Under the pieces are notes generated by a model. It was not told the origin of the DNA. It worked only from the letters and a program-made list of their open reading frames with translations, and ran no database searches. Made by a program: the position numbers and the translations under genes. This document shows positions 1-9,003 of a stretch of DNA of 64,000 bases, piece by piece. Position 1 is the first letter of the stretch; each line of letters opens with the position of its first letter. This stretch comes from Chlamydiia bacterium (lineage in GTDB: Bacteria; Chlamydiota; Chlamydiia; Chlamydiales; 2-12-FULL-49-11): assembly GCA_022601435.1 (NCBI GenBank), contig JAJACQ010000012.1:54615-118614 (forward strand), written 5' to 3'.

Positions 1-654
1 AGAAGTACTCATGGGTACAGAGGAATTTGGAGTTATTGTGAAGGAAAACATAAAGCTGTTTGGTCCCATAATGAATACGCAGCTTTTGGTGAATTCTTAG
101 GAAAAATGCACCTTGTTACTAAAAACTATAAAGAAAACTCTGTTTATAGACTTCCCCTTATTCTTCGTCTGAGAGAGAAGTATGAAGAACTAAAAAGTTT
201 TATCCCTTCTTCTTTTGATAATTTTCCTCATCTTTTAGAAATAGTAGAAAAAAAATGGCCTCTGTTTTTATCGACGGGTCTTGTTCATACAGATCTTTTT
301 ACTAACAATGTTCTTTTTAAGCACAACGAAGTTTCAGGTATTTTACAAAATCACAACTTTCAAACAGATGTTCTGCTTTATGATCTAACTCCAGTAGCAA
401 AATCTCTTTATTTTTCACCTTGTACGGATATCAAAGAGAAAGAGTGTGCTTTTTTTACCGCATACAACTTATATTCTCCTCTTGCAAAAGAAGAAATCTT
501 AGCTTTACCAGTCCTTACATCTGCAAAATTACTTTCTACATCCCTAAACATGATCGAAAATCACTTAAAAGAAAAGTCTTATAACGAGTCCCAATTAAAT
601 GCAGCTGCCATCTCATTAATTCACGCAGAAAAAGCTCTACTTCTTAACCAATAA
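1..654 (+). CDS. Homoserine kinase-like / APH-fold protein, 5' truncated by window edge
   Basis: The frame is open from base 1, so the N-terminal kinase lobe lies outside the window. The visible part resembles ThrB-type homoserine kinases (aminoglycoside phosphotransferase fold): an HTDLFTNN segment at about 280-310 matches the catalytic HxDLxxxN loop, and an LLYDL segment follows as in ThrB. The metal-binding Asp expected after the catalytic loop (IDFYF in ThrB) is replaced by a stretch reading ILQNHNF, so activity is doubtful. It lies 16 bp upstream of an MFS gene, perhaps as one unit. Family assignment is fairly sure; substrate is unknown. Confidence 0.6.
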   Translation, partial: RSTHGYRGIWSYCEGKHKAVWSHNEYAAFGEFLGKMHLVTKNYKENSVYRLPLILRLREKYEELKSFIPSSFDNFPHLLEIVEKKWPLFLSTGLVHTDLFTNNVLFKHNEVSGILQNHNFQTDVLLYDLTPVAKSLYFSPCTDIKEKECAFFTAYNLYSPLAKEEILALPVLTSAKLLSTSLNMIENHLKEKSYNESQLNAAAISLIHAEKALLLNQ

Positions 655-670
655 ATCTTATACTAAAAGC

Positions 671-1882
671 ATGCTGCACGTATTGAGACTAACCATTTCC
701 CCAGTGTTATCCCTCATCATCATTATGATGGGAATCAGCTGCTTAAATACTTTTATCAGTTTGAAAATGACATCTGATGGTTTTTCTTCTTTAGTTACTG
801 GATTTTCTTATTCATCTTATTATGCTGGAATGATGCTCGGAGCTATTTATCTTGAAAAAGTCATTCATTCAAAAGGTCATATCCGATCTTTTGCGATGTT
901 TGCAGCAATTTCATCTACAACAATCATGCTTCAAAGCTTCTTTGACCCTCCGATTCCATGGATTATATTCCGCTTTTTTACAGGAGCAGGAGTTGCAGGT
1001 CTTTTTATAGTTATTGAAAGTTGGCTTCTTTTAATGGCTTCTCCTAAAACAAGAGGTGCTGTGTTATCTATTTACATGATTGCTCTCTATTGCGCTCAAT
1101 CTATTGGTCAATTTGGAATTAATCTTGTTCAAATTAACTCTGTAATGCCGTTTAACTTAAGCCTTATTTTTTGTACTGCTTCTATTATTCCTGTATGCAT
1201 CATGAGGGCAGCTGCGCCTACACTTGCAGAATCAGAATATATCAATGTATTTTATATCATGAAGAAAGTTCCATTAGGCTTTTTCTGTCATCTAACGGCC
1301 GGACTTGCGTTGGGTGCCTTTTATGCCGTAGGTCCTATCTACGCTTCAAAATCAGGATTTTCACTCCTCGAAATCTCCCTTGTTATGGCTGTTGCGATAC
1401 TTGGCGGTATGGCTCTTCAATGGCCTATAGGAAAGCTTTCTGATCTTTTTCAAAGAAGACATATTATCATTTTAGTGTGCGCAGGCCTTTGTCTTATTTC
1501 TTGTTCTATTGCTTTTTTTGAACATATCTCATTTTCACTATTACTATTTTTACTCTTCTTATTTGGTGGCTTTGCCTTTACAATCTACCCTTTAGGAATT
1601 ACCTATACATCAGATTTTTTCTCATCAGCAGGTATTACAGGAGTTACAGCTGCAGCTTTATTAGTTTTTGGATTTGGCTGTATTATTGGACCCTCAGTAG
1701 CTCCTCTCTTTCTTGCTATCTTTGGACCCACTGGCCTTTTTGTCTATATAGCTATCTTAGCCATTTTATTAGGTATTTTGGCAATATATCGACAACAAAA
1801 ACTTCCACCACAGTCTGAAATTACAAAAGAACCGTATCATATACACCCTGGCTCTACAGCTAAATTTCCTGAGAACGATTAA
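671..1882 (+). CDS. MFS transporter, YcaD-like
   Basis: A 403-residue very hydrophobic protein with about 12 predicted membrane segments and the spacing of a full-length major facilitator transporter. The N-terminal half has a YYAGMMLG segment and an FRFFTGAG segment typical of helices 2-4 of the YcaD-like MFS group; a short loop with WPIGKLSDLFQRR near residues 250-265 is the MFS motif A of the second half. It would act in the inner membrane. The substrate cannot be told from sequence. It follows the kinase-like gene by 16 bp. Confidence 0.75.
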   Translation: MLHVLRLTISPVLSLIIIMMGISCLNTFISLKMTSDGFSSLVTGFSYSSYYAGMMLGAIYLEKVIHSKGHIRSFAMFAAISSTTIMLQSFFDPPIPWIIFRFFTGAGVAGLFIVIESWLLLMASPKTRGAVLSIYMIALYCAQSIGQFGINLVQINSVMPFNLSLIFCTASIIPVCIMRAAAPTLAESEYINVFYIMKKVPLGFFCHLTAGLALGAFYAVGPIYASKSGFSLLEISLVMAVAILGGMALQWPIGKLSDLFQRRHIIILVCAGLCLISCSIAFFEHISFSLLLFLLFLFGGFAFTIYPLGITYTSDFFSSAGITGVTAAALLVFGFGCIIGPSVAPLFLAIFGPTGLFVYIAILAILLGILAIYRQQKLPPQSEITKEPYHIHPGSTAKFPEND

Positions 1883-1928
1883 GCATCAAATACTAAAATT
1901 TTAAAATAAAAATTATATACCTTTTATC

Positions 1929-1970
1929 TTGAAAAAAGTGTTGTAAAAGTGTAAAAAAAAAATTTTACAC
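1929..1970 (+). promoter_or_regulatory. Possible promoter with overlapping inverted repeat
   Basis: TTGAAA at 1929-1934 and a weak TAAAAA at 1952-1957 are 17 bp apart. An 8-bp inverted repeat, GTGTAAAA (1949-1956) and TTTTACAC (1963-1970), overlaps the -10 and the expected start site upstream of the flavoprotein gene. The ribosome site TTTTGGAGT follows. Confidence 0.35.
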
Positions 1971-1992
1971 TCAAATTTATTTTGGAGTAATT

Positions 1993-3405
1993 ATGAATAA
2001 CTACGATGCAATTGTGATCGGTTCTGGACCTGCTGGCCAGAAGGCTGCTATTGCATCTGCAAAGCTTGGAAAAAAGGTGGCCTTACTAGAAGCTTGGGAT
2101 ATCGGCGGTTCTTCGTTACATACTGCAACAATTCCCTCCAAGACTCTAAGAGAATCTATTTTAGAACTTACAAACTATCGAAGTAAAGGCTTTAATACAA
2201 ACAACATTCCAACGCTAGATCGAAATGAGATCTCAATCACCGACTTAAACCATCGAATTAATTGGGTAAAGAGTCACTTAAAAGCTACCATCAAACATCA
2301 ACTCAAAAAAAATGGTATTGATTTATTTATTGGCCATGGAAGATTTTTAGATACAGAGAGTATAGAAGTGAGATTAAGAGATGGTGATAAAAGGATTTTA
2401 AAAGGAAATAAGATATTTTTAGCAACGGGATCAACACCTAGAAAACCCTCTGATATCCCCTTTGATGGAAAGCGAGTTCTTACTTCAACTGATTTTTTAT
2501 CAATGGATGAAATTCCAAAATCGATGATAGTTATTGGAGCAGGAATCATTGGTTGTGAATATGCTTCAATGATGTGTGTTTTAGGCGTTAAAGTAACTTT
2601 AATAGATCGTCATCCGAACTTGTTAGCATTTTTAGATAAAGAGATTGCCTTACATCTTCAAGTAGCACTTGAGGAAAATAACTTAACATTTCTGTGCGAA
2701 AAAGAATTTGAATCTATCAAGATATTGGGTAAACAAGTAGAAATCACAATGTCAGATAAAACATCGATTACAGCAGATAAAGTACTTATAGCCTCCGGAA
2801 GAGAAGCAAACGTTAAAAATCTAGAAATTCAGAAAGCTAACATCAACCTCAATAAAAAAGGGTATATAGATGTGTCTAAAAACTTTCAGACTTCTCAAGA
2901 AAATATTTATGCAATAGGAGATGTAATAGGCGGGCCATGCCTTGCCTCTACTGCCTATATACAAGGTGCTTTTGCAGCAAACTGCGCCTTTTCTAATAAT
3001 GCTTGTAAGACAATGAATATTTATCCATTTGGAATATATACAATTCCTGAGATCTCCTATATCGGAGAAACTGAAGAGTCTTTAAAAGCAAAAAATATCC
3101 CCTACGAGGTAGGACGTGCTTATTTTTACGAAATTTCGCGCTGTATAATCACCGGAAATAAAACAGGATTATGTAAATTACTGTTTTGCCGAAAAAATTT
3201 TACCCTCCTTGGAGCCCATATAATTGGGCGTGGAGCTACCGAAGTGATCCATATTGCGCAACTTGCGATTTCATTAAATGCCAAAATTCATTATTTTGTA
3301 GATCACGTTTTTAATTTTCCGACATATGCGGAAATGTACGCATTGGCAGCACGAAATGGGATAAACAAAGTATTACTACAAAAAAACGAGGAAAACATAG
3401 TATGA
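1993..3405 (+). CDS. sthA: Soluble pyridine nucleotide transhydrogenase-like flavoprotein
   Basis: A 470-residue member of the class I pyridine nucleotide-disulfide oxidoreductases. The N-terminal FAD site is IVIGSGPAGQKAA (residues 8-20), a second NAD(P) Rossmann motif VIGAGIIGCEYAS lies near 179-191, and the AIGDV FAD motif is near 311. The redox region reads GGSSLHTATIPSKTLRE: IPSK is kept but the CxxxxC pair of dihydrolipoamide dehydrogenase is missing. That points to the SthA type, which moves hydride between NADH and NADPH. The ATG follows a TTGGAG site. It overlaps the next gene by 4 bp. Confidence 0.75.
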   Translation: MNNYDAIVIGSGPAGQKAAIASAKLGKKVALLEAWDIGGSSLHTATIPSKTLRESILELTNYRSKGFNTNNIPTLDRNEISITDLNHRINWVKSHLKATIKHQLKKNGIDLFIGHGRFLDTESIEVRLRDGDKRILKGNKIFLATGSTPRKPSDIPFDGKRVLTSTDFLSMDEIPKSMIVIGAGIIGCEYASMMCVLGVKVTLIDRHPNLLAFLDKEIALHLQVALEENNLTFLCEKEFESIKILGKQVEITMSDKTSITADKVLIASGREANVKNLEIQKANINLNKKGYIDVSKNFQTSQENIYAIGDVIGGPCLASTAYIQGAFAANCAFSNNACKTMNIYPFGIYTIPEISYIGETEESLKAKNIPYEVGRAYFYEISRCIITGNKTGLCKLLFCRKNFTLLGAHIIGRGATEVIHIAQLAISLNAKIHYFVDHVFNFPTYAEMYALAARNGINKVLLQKNEENIV

Positions 3406-3872
3406 CGATATACAACATATTTGATTATGCTGAAACATCAAATGATTTTGAAGATGAGTCCGCCCAGGCATTTAAGACTATGGGTGACAACTATATTCAA
3501 GATCCAAGCTCAAAGAAAGATGCCTTCTTGTCTGCTTTTTTTGCACGCATGTTTTTCTTATGCCTTCTTATAGTCGACACCCTTTGGGGCGCTTTATCAA
3601 TTACAATGTTTTCTCTAAAGCTCTCTTTAAACGTCATCACTTTCTTCAAATCTAAGAAACTAAGAAAGTCCTTAAAAAAATCTATTCTTGCCTTAAGAAG
3701 ATCGCTTGTATGCTTTATAGCCCTTTTTATCGCTATCATCTCTCCTGCTCTCGGCATTATGTTCTCATGCATGTACTTTTTAATGTATGACAAAAATGGG
3801 GTTGATGAAATCGTTCCGTCATCACTAAAAGGACATTTCAAAGAAATCCTTCCATCATCACCATTTGCTTAA
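3402..3872 (+). CDS. Membrane protein of unknown function
   Basis: A 156-residue protein I do not recognise. It begins with an ATGA overlap with the transhydrogenase gene, so the two are probably co-translated. After a polar N-terminus of about 40 residues come two long hydrophobic stretches (about 45-82 and 102-133), separated by a strongly basic loop rich in Lys and Arg. A bilobed hydrophobic layout is known from chlamydial inclusion-membrane proteins, but the operon position beside a metabolic enzyme gives no support for that role here. Confidence 0.6.
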   Translation: MTIYNIFDYAETSNDFEDESAQAFKTMGDNYIQDPSSKKDAFLSAFFARMFFLCLLIVDTLWGALSITMFSLKLSLNVITFFKSKKLRKSLKKSILALRRSLVCFIALFIAIISPALGIMFSCMYFLMYDKNGVDEIVPSSLKGHFKEILPSSPFA

Positions 3873-3875
3873 AAC

Positions 3876-4421
3876 ATGACAACCTTCACTTTTAAAAAAG
3901 CTTCAATCTCACATAAAGATCTTATCTTTTCATGGCTAGCAAAACCTCACATACAAGAATTTTGGGATAACAGCTCTGAACATAAAGAAGATATCCTTAT
4001 TTTTTTAGAGGGACGAAAGAAAACGTCCACCTACTTTAAAGGCTCATTTACTTATTGGATTGGTTATATAAATAACGATCCCTTTGCGTTTATCATGACA
4101 TCAGAGATTTTACCAAAAGAAGATATTCCCCAAATTTGGAAAGAGCATCTTTCAAAAACAGGGAAAACTATAGGAATAGATTTTTGTATTGGTAATGAAG
4201 AATACCTAGGAAAAGGATATGCAGCAAAAACACTTGAAGCCTTTACAGACTATATAAAAAAAAGCAACTCGCAAATAGATAGATTTTATATAGATCCAGA
4301 TGAATCAAACCCAAAAGCTACTAGAGTTTATGAAAAAGCCGGATTTAAAAAAGTGGGAAGCTTTTCTGTAGAGAAAGGTTTTTTTAAAGATCACGAGTCA
4401 TTATTGATGATCAAAACTTAG
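3876..4421 (+). CDS. GNAT acetyltransferase, AAC(6')-like
   Basis: A 181-residue GNAT-fold protein. The acetyl-CoA-binding segment reads EEYLGKGYAAKTLEAF (about 108-123), corresponding to the Q/RxxGxG/A motif, and the C-terminal part has NPKATRVYEKAGFKKVG, the usual GNAT motif B. An N-terminal tryptophan-rich part (HIQEFWD) and total length resemble the aminoglycoside 6'-acetyltransferase / RimJ group. The substrate is unknown. It starts 3 bp after the membrane protein, apparently the last gene of the sthA unit, and its end overlaps the convergent murJ end by 4 bp. Confidence 0.75.
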   Translation: MTTFTFKKASISHKDLIFSWLAKPHIQEFWDNSSEHKEDILIFLEGRKKTSTYFKGSFTYWIGYINNDPFAFIMTSEILPKEDIPQIWKEHLSKTGKTIGIDFCIGNEEYLGKGYAAKTLEAFTDYIKKSNSQIDRFYIDPDESNPKATRVYEKAGFKKVGSFSVEKGFFKDHESLLMIKT

Positions 4422-6037
4422 CTTCGTTTTTTAGGAAACACACCGCTTAATAAATCAAGCGCATCTTTTGCCTTAAAGACTACAGCAAAAAAGAAAAAGA
4501 AGACGCCATACACAAAAGTAAGAGACGTAAAGTGAGTAAATTGCTCTGAGAACTTTCTTGCCAATGGCAGAGAATAATCTCCAAATAATAAATAGACAGA
4601 GCCATCATTAAACAACTGAAAAGCAACAACAGCAGTTACAGTTCCTGCACAAATAGAGGCCAAAGTAATTTTAATAAATGACTCTTTGAGCTTTTTAAAG
4701 ATCTTGATATGTAAACGTCTAATAAGGAACCATAGATTAACATAAGCAGTTATGCTTGTAGCCACCGCAATAAACATCACAGGCCATTTTAAGACAAAGA
4801 TCATAATGGCGTTAAGAGTCGTGTTGACAGACACAGAGATTAGCGATCCTATCATCGGCGTACGATAATCCCGTCTTGAGTAATAAGCAGGCGCCAAAAG
4901 TAAAATAAAAGAAATGGGAATCAAACCCATGCCATAAGCCCATAAGCACATTGTAGTATTATAAACGGCATCAGAAGAAAATTCGCCTCTTCCATAAAGT
5001 AAGTTAATAGAAGCAAGACCCAAAACAAAAATTCCAATCATTCCAGGAAACAAGATAGAGTACATTCTTTTTAAGCCGTATTGAAGCAAAGAGCGGTACT
5101 CATCAAGTAAGTCTCTTTTAATGGAGCGCGTAAGCGCAGGCATTAAAGCTGCAGAAATAGCGATTGCAAAAAGAGCGATAGGAAGCTGTTGAACACGGTG
5201 GGCATAACTTAAAAGTGCAGGGCCCGCAGGAGAAACAAAGCGTGCCATCAAAACATCTAAGGAACTATTAATCTGAACAGCCGCCACACCAATAACGCCA
5301 TAAAGTACTGGAGAGATCATAAGCTTTAAATCATGACCGAAAAGTTTTGGAGAGAACCACTCCTTTACAGATATCAACGAAGAGATATACCGTTTTACAG
5401 AAGGAATTGTGACTACCCACTGAAAAGCAAAAGCAAAAACAACGGCAATAGAAAGCCATTGCATAGCTGCATCAGGTGCATAGCCGCAAACAGCCCAAAC
5501 AGTGCCTATCCAGATTAGATTAAAAGCAACAGGAGCAACACCCGGAATAAAGAAGTTCTTCTCACATTGCAAAAGAGCCATAGATAACCCAAATAGACAA
5601 ATAAAAATCAAACCAGGCAATTGGATAATCAACAAGAACAACGTTTCAGCAACGGTCTGTGAAACAAAACCCGAATAACAAAGAGGAACTAGCAAAAGCT
5701 CCAGTCCTACGACGATCATTAACAAAACCAAACCAAGAGACCAAAAAACATCGCGGAAAAAGTACGCTCCCCCCTTCGGATCCTTTCTTCTTTTTGCCTC
5801 AAAAAAAGGAATAAACCCGTTCAACAGTGCGCCCTCTCCAAATAATCTTCGTAGTAAATTCGATAAGCGAAAAGCAATTAAAAAAATACCCACAGCAGAA
5901 CTCACGCCAAAGCAGTACGCCATAGACAAGTCACGAACCATTCCAGTCAAGCGACTCATGAATGTACCCGTTAAAAAATGTAAAGCCCCCTTGGCAACGG
6001 ACTCCTTCGAATCTGACACTTCCATATCTCTTATCAT
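4418..6037 (-). CDS. murJ: Lipid II flippase MurJ (MviN)
   Basis: A 539-residue polytopic membrane protein with the MurJ/MviN signature at its N-terminus: TFMSRLTGMVRDLSMAYCFG near residues 24-43 and a SNLLRRLFGEGALLNGFIPF stretch near 58-77. MurJ flips the lipid-linked peptidoglycan precursor across the inner membrane; chlamydiae use it for their reduced septal peptidoglycan. The reading frame starts at Met 6037, but a second Met four codons in is also possible. Upstream lies repeat DNA, so its promoter must be within or beyond that repeat. Confidence 0.9.
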   Translation of the reverse strand: MIRDMEVSDSKESVAKGALHFLTGTFMSRLTGMVRDLSMAYCFGVSSAVGIFLIAFRLSNLLRRLFGEGALLNGFIPFFEAKRRKDPKGGAYFFRDVFWSLGLVLLMIVVGLELLLVPLCYSGFVSQTVAETLFLLIIQLPGLIFICLFGLSMALLQCEKNFFIPGVAPVAFNLIWIGTVWAVCGYAPDAAMQWLSIAVVFAFAFQWVVTIPSVKRYISSLISVKEWFSPKLFGHDLKLMISPVLYGVIGVAAVQINSSLDVLMARFVSPAGPALLSYAHRVQQLPIALFAIAISAALMPALTRSIKRDLLDEYRSLLQYGLKRMYSILFPGMIGIFVLGLASINLLYGRGEFSSDAVYNTTMCLWAYGMGLIPISFILLLAPAYYSRRDYRTPMIGSLISVSVNTTLNAIMIFVLKWPVMFIAVATSITAYVNLWFLIRRLHIKIFKKLKESFIKITLASICAGTVTAVVAFQLFNDGSVYLLFGDYSLPLARKFSEQFTHFTSLTFVYGVFFFFFAVVFKAKDALDLLSGVFPKKRS

Positions 6038-6063
6038 ACTACATATTGATATGCCTGTCTACA

Positions 6064-6150
6064 TGCAAGGGCTCTGCCCTTGCATCCCGCCAAAGGGCTA
6101 TGCCCTTTGCAAACCCATGTTTGATTTTTTCCGTACTCGCAAAAAATAAT
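6064..6150. repeat. GC-rich hairpin repeat, family A copy 1
   Basis: Two perfect small hairpins in tandem: GCAAGGGC-tct-GCCCTTGC (6065-6083) and CAAAGGGC-tat-GCCCTTTG (6091-6109), followed by AAACCCATGTTTGATTTTTTC and a CGCAAAAAATAAT tail. The same layout recurs at 6236, 14330, 31139, 44187, 44264, 44463 and 55885. Confidence 0.8.
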
Positions 6151-6380
6151 ATATCAATTACCTCACTCTTACTCTGCCTACCCCCATTCACTCCCGTAAT
6201 TATGAGATTATTATGAATTACTTCCTCACAAATGCCTCCGGCGGCCAAAGGAGCAATGCCCCTTTGGAAACCCATAATTGATTTTTTCCGTACACGCAAA
6301 AAATAATAATTCAACTACCTCACTCTTACTCTAATTACCCCATTCATTCCGTAATTATGAGATTATTATGAATCATTGCA
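6090..6380. repeat. Imperfect tandem duplication containing family A copies 1 and 2
   Basis: A unit of about 155 bp starting with CCAAAGG is present twice (6090-6244 and 6245-6380). Each has the CCAAAGG hairpin, the TTTTTTCCGTA-CGCAAAAAATAAT tail, a CCTCACTCTTACTCT stretch and an ATTATGAGATTATTATG phased direct repeat. A 91-codon frame through it on the minus strand is a by-product of the repeat. Confidence 0.75.
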
Positions 6381-6429
6381 CTTATAAAGTTATTTTAATT
6401 TTGAAAATTCAACTAAAAATTTAAAAACT

Positions 6430-6626
6430 AGTTTTGGAGGATAGTTTTTCTAAATTAATCCGTTACCTAAAAATTTGGAAGTGATGGATTTTGATGAAGA
6501 TTTTTCTTGTTGTGGCTGCGTAGTGTACAATAAAAGGTACTTGAGCAGCCATAACAAGGAAAATATTCGCAAAAGCTGCGCTTCCAAAGTACTTCGAGGA
6601 GTGAGATAGGAATAATAGACCCAAAA
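6430..6626. repeat. Long-armed hairpin element, family B copy 1
   Basis: Starts with a GGAGGATAGTTTTTCTA end (6437-6453) and finishes with AATAATAGACCCAAAA. Between them are two complementary arms (about 6472-6521 and 6542-6592) around the apical AGTGTAC (6522-6528) / GGTACT (6536-6541) pair. The arms are longer than in the copies at 44.7 and 56.1-56.2 kb. It lies directly upstream of the rpmB promoter. Confidence 0.7.
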
Positions 6627-6640
6627 CTAGCATTTTTCCC

Positions 6641-6669
6641 TTGCAATATTTTAGTTGATGTCCTACAAT
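6641..6669 (+). promoter_or_regulatory. rpmB promoter
   Basis: TTGCAA (6641-6646), 17-bp spacer, TACAAT (6664-6669), 23 bp before the rpmB start codon, with an AGAGG ribosome site between. Confidence 0.6.
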
Positions 6670-6692
6670 CTTCGGGAAAATAGAGGTTAATT

Positions 6693-6986
6693 ATGTCTAG
6701 AAAGTGTGAAATAACTAAAAAAAGATTCGGTAAAGGAAAAACTTACAACTACCGTGGGATCGCAAAGGCAAAAGGCGGCATTGGCCTTAACATTACTGGT
6801 TCTGCAAAAAGACAACACCGTATCAATTTGACTGAGCAGAAAATTTGGTCTCCTGAGCAGAAGCGTTTTATTAAGATGAAGCTATCGACTCATGGCCTTC
6901 GCATCATTGACAAAGTAGGTGTTGATGAAGTTCTTAGAAGACAAAAAAGAAAAGCTGCTGAAAAAGCTAAGGCTATGGCAAAATAA
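6693..6986 (+). CDS. rpmB: 50S ribosomal protein L28
   Basis: A 97-residue basic protein with the L28 N-terminus MSRKCEITKKRFGKGKTY and the conserved central IWSPEQKRFIKMKLSTHGLRIIDK segment that the chlamydial L28 shares. It is somewhat longer than the common bacterial form because of a Lys/Ala-rich C-terminal tail. Its 3' end overlaps the start of the following PLD-family gene, as expected if the two are co-transcribed from the promoter at 6641. Confidence 0.95.
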   Translation: MSRKCEITKKRFGKGKTYNYRGIAKAKGGIGLNITGSAKRQHRINLTEQKIWSPEQKRFIKMKLSTHGLRIIDKVGVDEVLRRQKRKAAEKAKAMAK

Positions 6987-7902
6987 ATTTTTTGTTTTAC
7001 TCGTATGCATTTTTGCGTTTGGGTGTGGCTATTATGTTTATCAATCCGTTCATATAGAGTATCCGACGAAAGATCGGCCTATTGTCTCATATTTTGAGGA
7101 GTCAGGGCATGATCTTAAGTATATCTATTGTTCCCTTCTTCAAAAAGCTCAAAAGTCCATATTTATATCATCATTTGGAATAAGCGACCCTGACATTCTC
7201 CGGATATTAAAAGAGAAGAGGTTAGCTGGCATCAAAATCATCAACCATAATTCCAGACAGCAAAAAAGTCTTCGTAAGAAGGTCCACGGCCTTTATCACA
7301 GAAAGATTCTCATCATAGATAATGAAGAGCTTTATATTGGCTCTGCCAATTGTTCTATCCCCTCTCTTTGCTTTCATGGCAATCAGATCTTAGGCTTTTA
7401 CAATCAAGCATTAATCAAGGCTATAAAAGAAAATAAATCTCATATTTCAGATGAACTGTTTTTCTATTTATTACCAGGTTCCTCAAAGCAAGCGCTTAGT
7501 CATCTTCTGAGTCTTTTAAAAAACGCTCAAGCAAAGATCACACTTACAATGTTAACATTAACGCATCCAGACATAATTGATGAACTTATCAATGCACATC
7601 AAAGAGGTGTATCCGTAAAGATCTATTTAGATCACGGATCTTCCAAAGGCTCATGTAAAAAATATATCCAAAAGCTAATTCAATACAATATACCAATTAA
7701 CACTCGTCAAAAGTATGGTCTTTTACATCATAAATCTGCTATTATTGATGATATCTATGTCTTTGGCTCAACAAATTTCTCAAAAAATGGATTTGGAAGA
7801 AATGAAGAGACATTAATTGTCATGCCTTGCATCCCCTCTCAACTTAAAAAAGATCTTAAAACGTTTATTAAAAATACCGATTATTATTCTGTAGCGATAT
7901 AA
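6919..7902 (+). CDS. Phospholipase D-family protein
   Basis: A 327-residue protein with two HxKxxxxD motifs: HRKILIID (about residue 126) followed by YIGSAN, and HHKSAIID (about 273) followed by FGSTNF. This is the paired catalytic layout of the PLD superfamily (phosphodiester bond hydrolysis or transfer). A hydrophobic stretch at residues 24-42 is a signal anchor or membrane segment, so the enzyme probably faces the periplasm. The only ATG codons upstream of that segment (6919, 6925) lie inside rpmB, giving a 68-bp overlap. The rpmB-PLD pairing also occurs in Chlamydia. Substrate unknown. Confidence 0.8.
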   Translation: MLMKFLEDKKEKLLKKLRLWQNKFFVLLVCIFAFGCGYYVYQSVHIEYPTKDRPIVSYFEESGHDLKYIYCSLLQKAQKSIFISSFGISDPDILRILKEKRLAGIKIINHNSRQQKSLRKKVHGLYHRKILIIDNEELYIGSANCSIPSLCFHGNQILGFYNQALIKAIKENKSHISDELFFYLLPGSSKQALSHLLSLLKNAQAKITLTMLTLTHPDIIDELINAHQRGVSVKIYLDHGSSKGSCKKYIQKLIQYNIPINTRQKYGLLHHKSAIIDDIYVFGSTNFSKNGFGRNEETLIVMPCIPSQLKKDLKTFIKNTDYYSVAI

Positions 7903-7925
7903 TCAACGATTCGTATAATGCGGAC

Positions 7926-8507
7926 ATGAGCCCATCTGTTTTTTCTTTAGCATTTTCACTTTTTATCCTAATGGATTCTTTTGGCAACATACCCATCTAC
8001 CTATCTATCTTAAAAAAAATTGAGAAAAAACGACGAGTTAAAATCATCTTTAGAGAGATGATCATCTCCCTCATACTCATTATGATTTTTGCCTTTTTTG
8101 GAAATACATTCTTTGATTTTCTAGGAATCTCTTCAAAGTCTATGTACCTTTGTGGAGGAATTATTCTTTTTATCATAGGCCTAAACATGATTTTTCCTAA
8201 GCAAGATGAAGCGTTTAAAATTCAAGGTGAACCGCTCATTTTTCCACTTGCCGTTCCTCTTGTTGCCGGCCCTGCTGTCCTTGCCGCCGTCATGATCTAT
8301 GCTCATAAAGAGATTGTCTACACAACACTTCTTCCTGCAATAGTTATTGCCTGGTTTGCTACAAGCATAATCCTTCTATTAGCAGGTAAGCTTACATCTT
8401 GGATTGACCCACGTGGACTTCAAGCAATCGAACGTCTCATGGGATTGATCCTGATTATGATTGCTATCGAAATGCTCCTAAAGGGCTGGCATCTAGGTTA
8501 TTCATAA
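7926..8507 (+). CDS. MarC family inner-membrane protein
   Basis: A 193-residue protein with about six membrane helices and the MarC/UPF0056 pattern: an N-terminal LFILMDSFGNIPIYL stretch, a central GGIILFIIGLNMIF, then PLAVPLVAGPAVLAAVM and a C-terminal GLILIMIAIEMLLKG. MarC proteins have no settled function (often listed as NAAT transporter family). It starts 23 bp after the PLD gene. In Chlamydia the yhgN/marC gene lies next to map, as here. Confidence 0.85.
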   Translation: MSPSVFSLAFSLFILMDSFGNIPIYLSILKKIEKKRRVKIIFREMIISLILIMIFAFFGNTFFDFLGISSKSMYLCGGIILFIIGLNMIFPKQDEAFKIQGEPLIFPLAVPLVAGPAVLAAVMIYAHKEIVYTTLLPAIVIAWFATSIILLLAGKLTSWIDPRGLQAIERLMGLILIMIAIEMLLKGWHLGYS

Positions 8508-8577
8508 AAAAACACTTCTTGCAACTAATTGCTTATGTTTTATAAACTTGCTATGCAAATTTAACAAAAATATACTT

Positions 8578-8946
8578 ATGAAAATCGCTTATTCAAACCT
8601 TCATTTATTAGAAGCTCAAACACCAGCTCTTTTCACTATTGATTGCTTTAGTGAAAGATTTAAGGAACTCTTTGCATTTGTTGATAAGATAGTTAATAAT
8701 AAATATAAAAATCTTAAAAACTCTCATTTGACTATAAATATAAGGACTTCTGAATTACGACATTGCGCAACAAATCAAAAGACTAGCTTTTTAAAGACTA
8801 TTGACAAAATTTCATCTATTCTAAAACCGCCTTTTTCCTTTACTGTTGTATTTAAAGATCATCTCGGCTATTCACTTACAGTAAAACCAATGCAAAGTCC
8901 AGACAGTCCATACATCATAAATTGGAATTCAACATACACTCTATAA
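8578..8946 (+). CDS. Hypothetical protein
   Basis: A 122-residue protein that I do not recognise. I chose the ATG at 8578 over a TTG at 8548. It has no membrane segment or clear motif; Lys, Asn, Ser and Thr are frequent. It stands alone between MarC and the convergent map gene. Coding status is likely but not certain. Confidence 0.45.
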   Translation: MKIAYSNLHLLEAQTPALFTIDCFSERFKELFAFVDKIVNNKYKNLKNSHLTINIRTSELRHCATNQKTSFLKTIDKISSILKPPFSFTVVFKDHLGYSLTVKPMQSPDSPYIINWNSTYTL

Positions 8947-9003
8947 ATTTTTAATAATTCTATAGATAACTCATTGATTTTAACTTGTTCATTTAAGTTT
9001 CTA

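Noticed and set aside
6039..6314. 91-codon frame on the minus strand
   Set aside because: It lies wholly in the tandem repeat, has an internal duplicate of itself, and no ribosome site.
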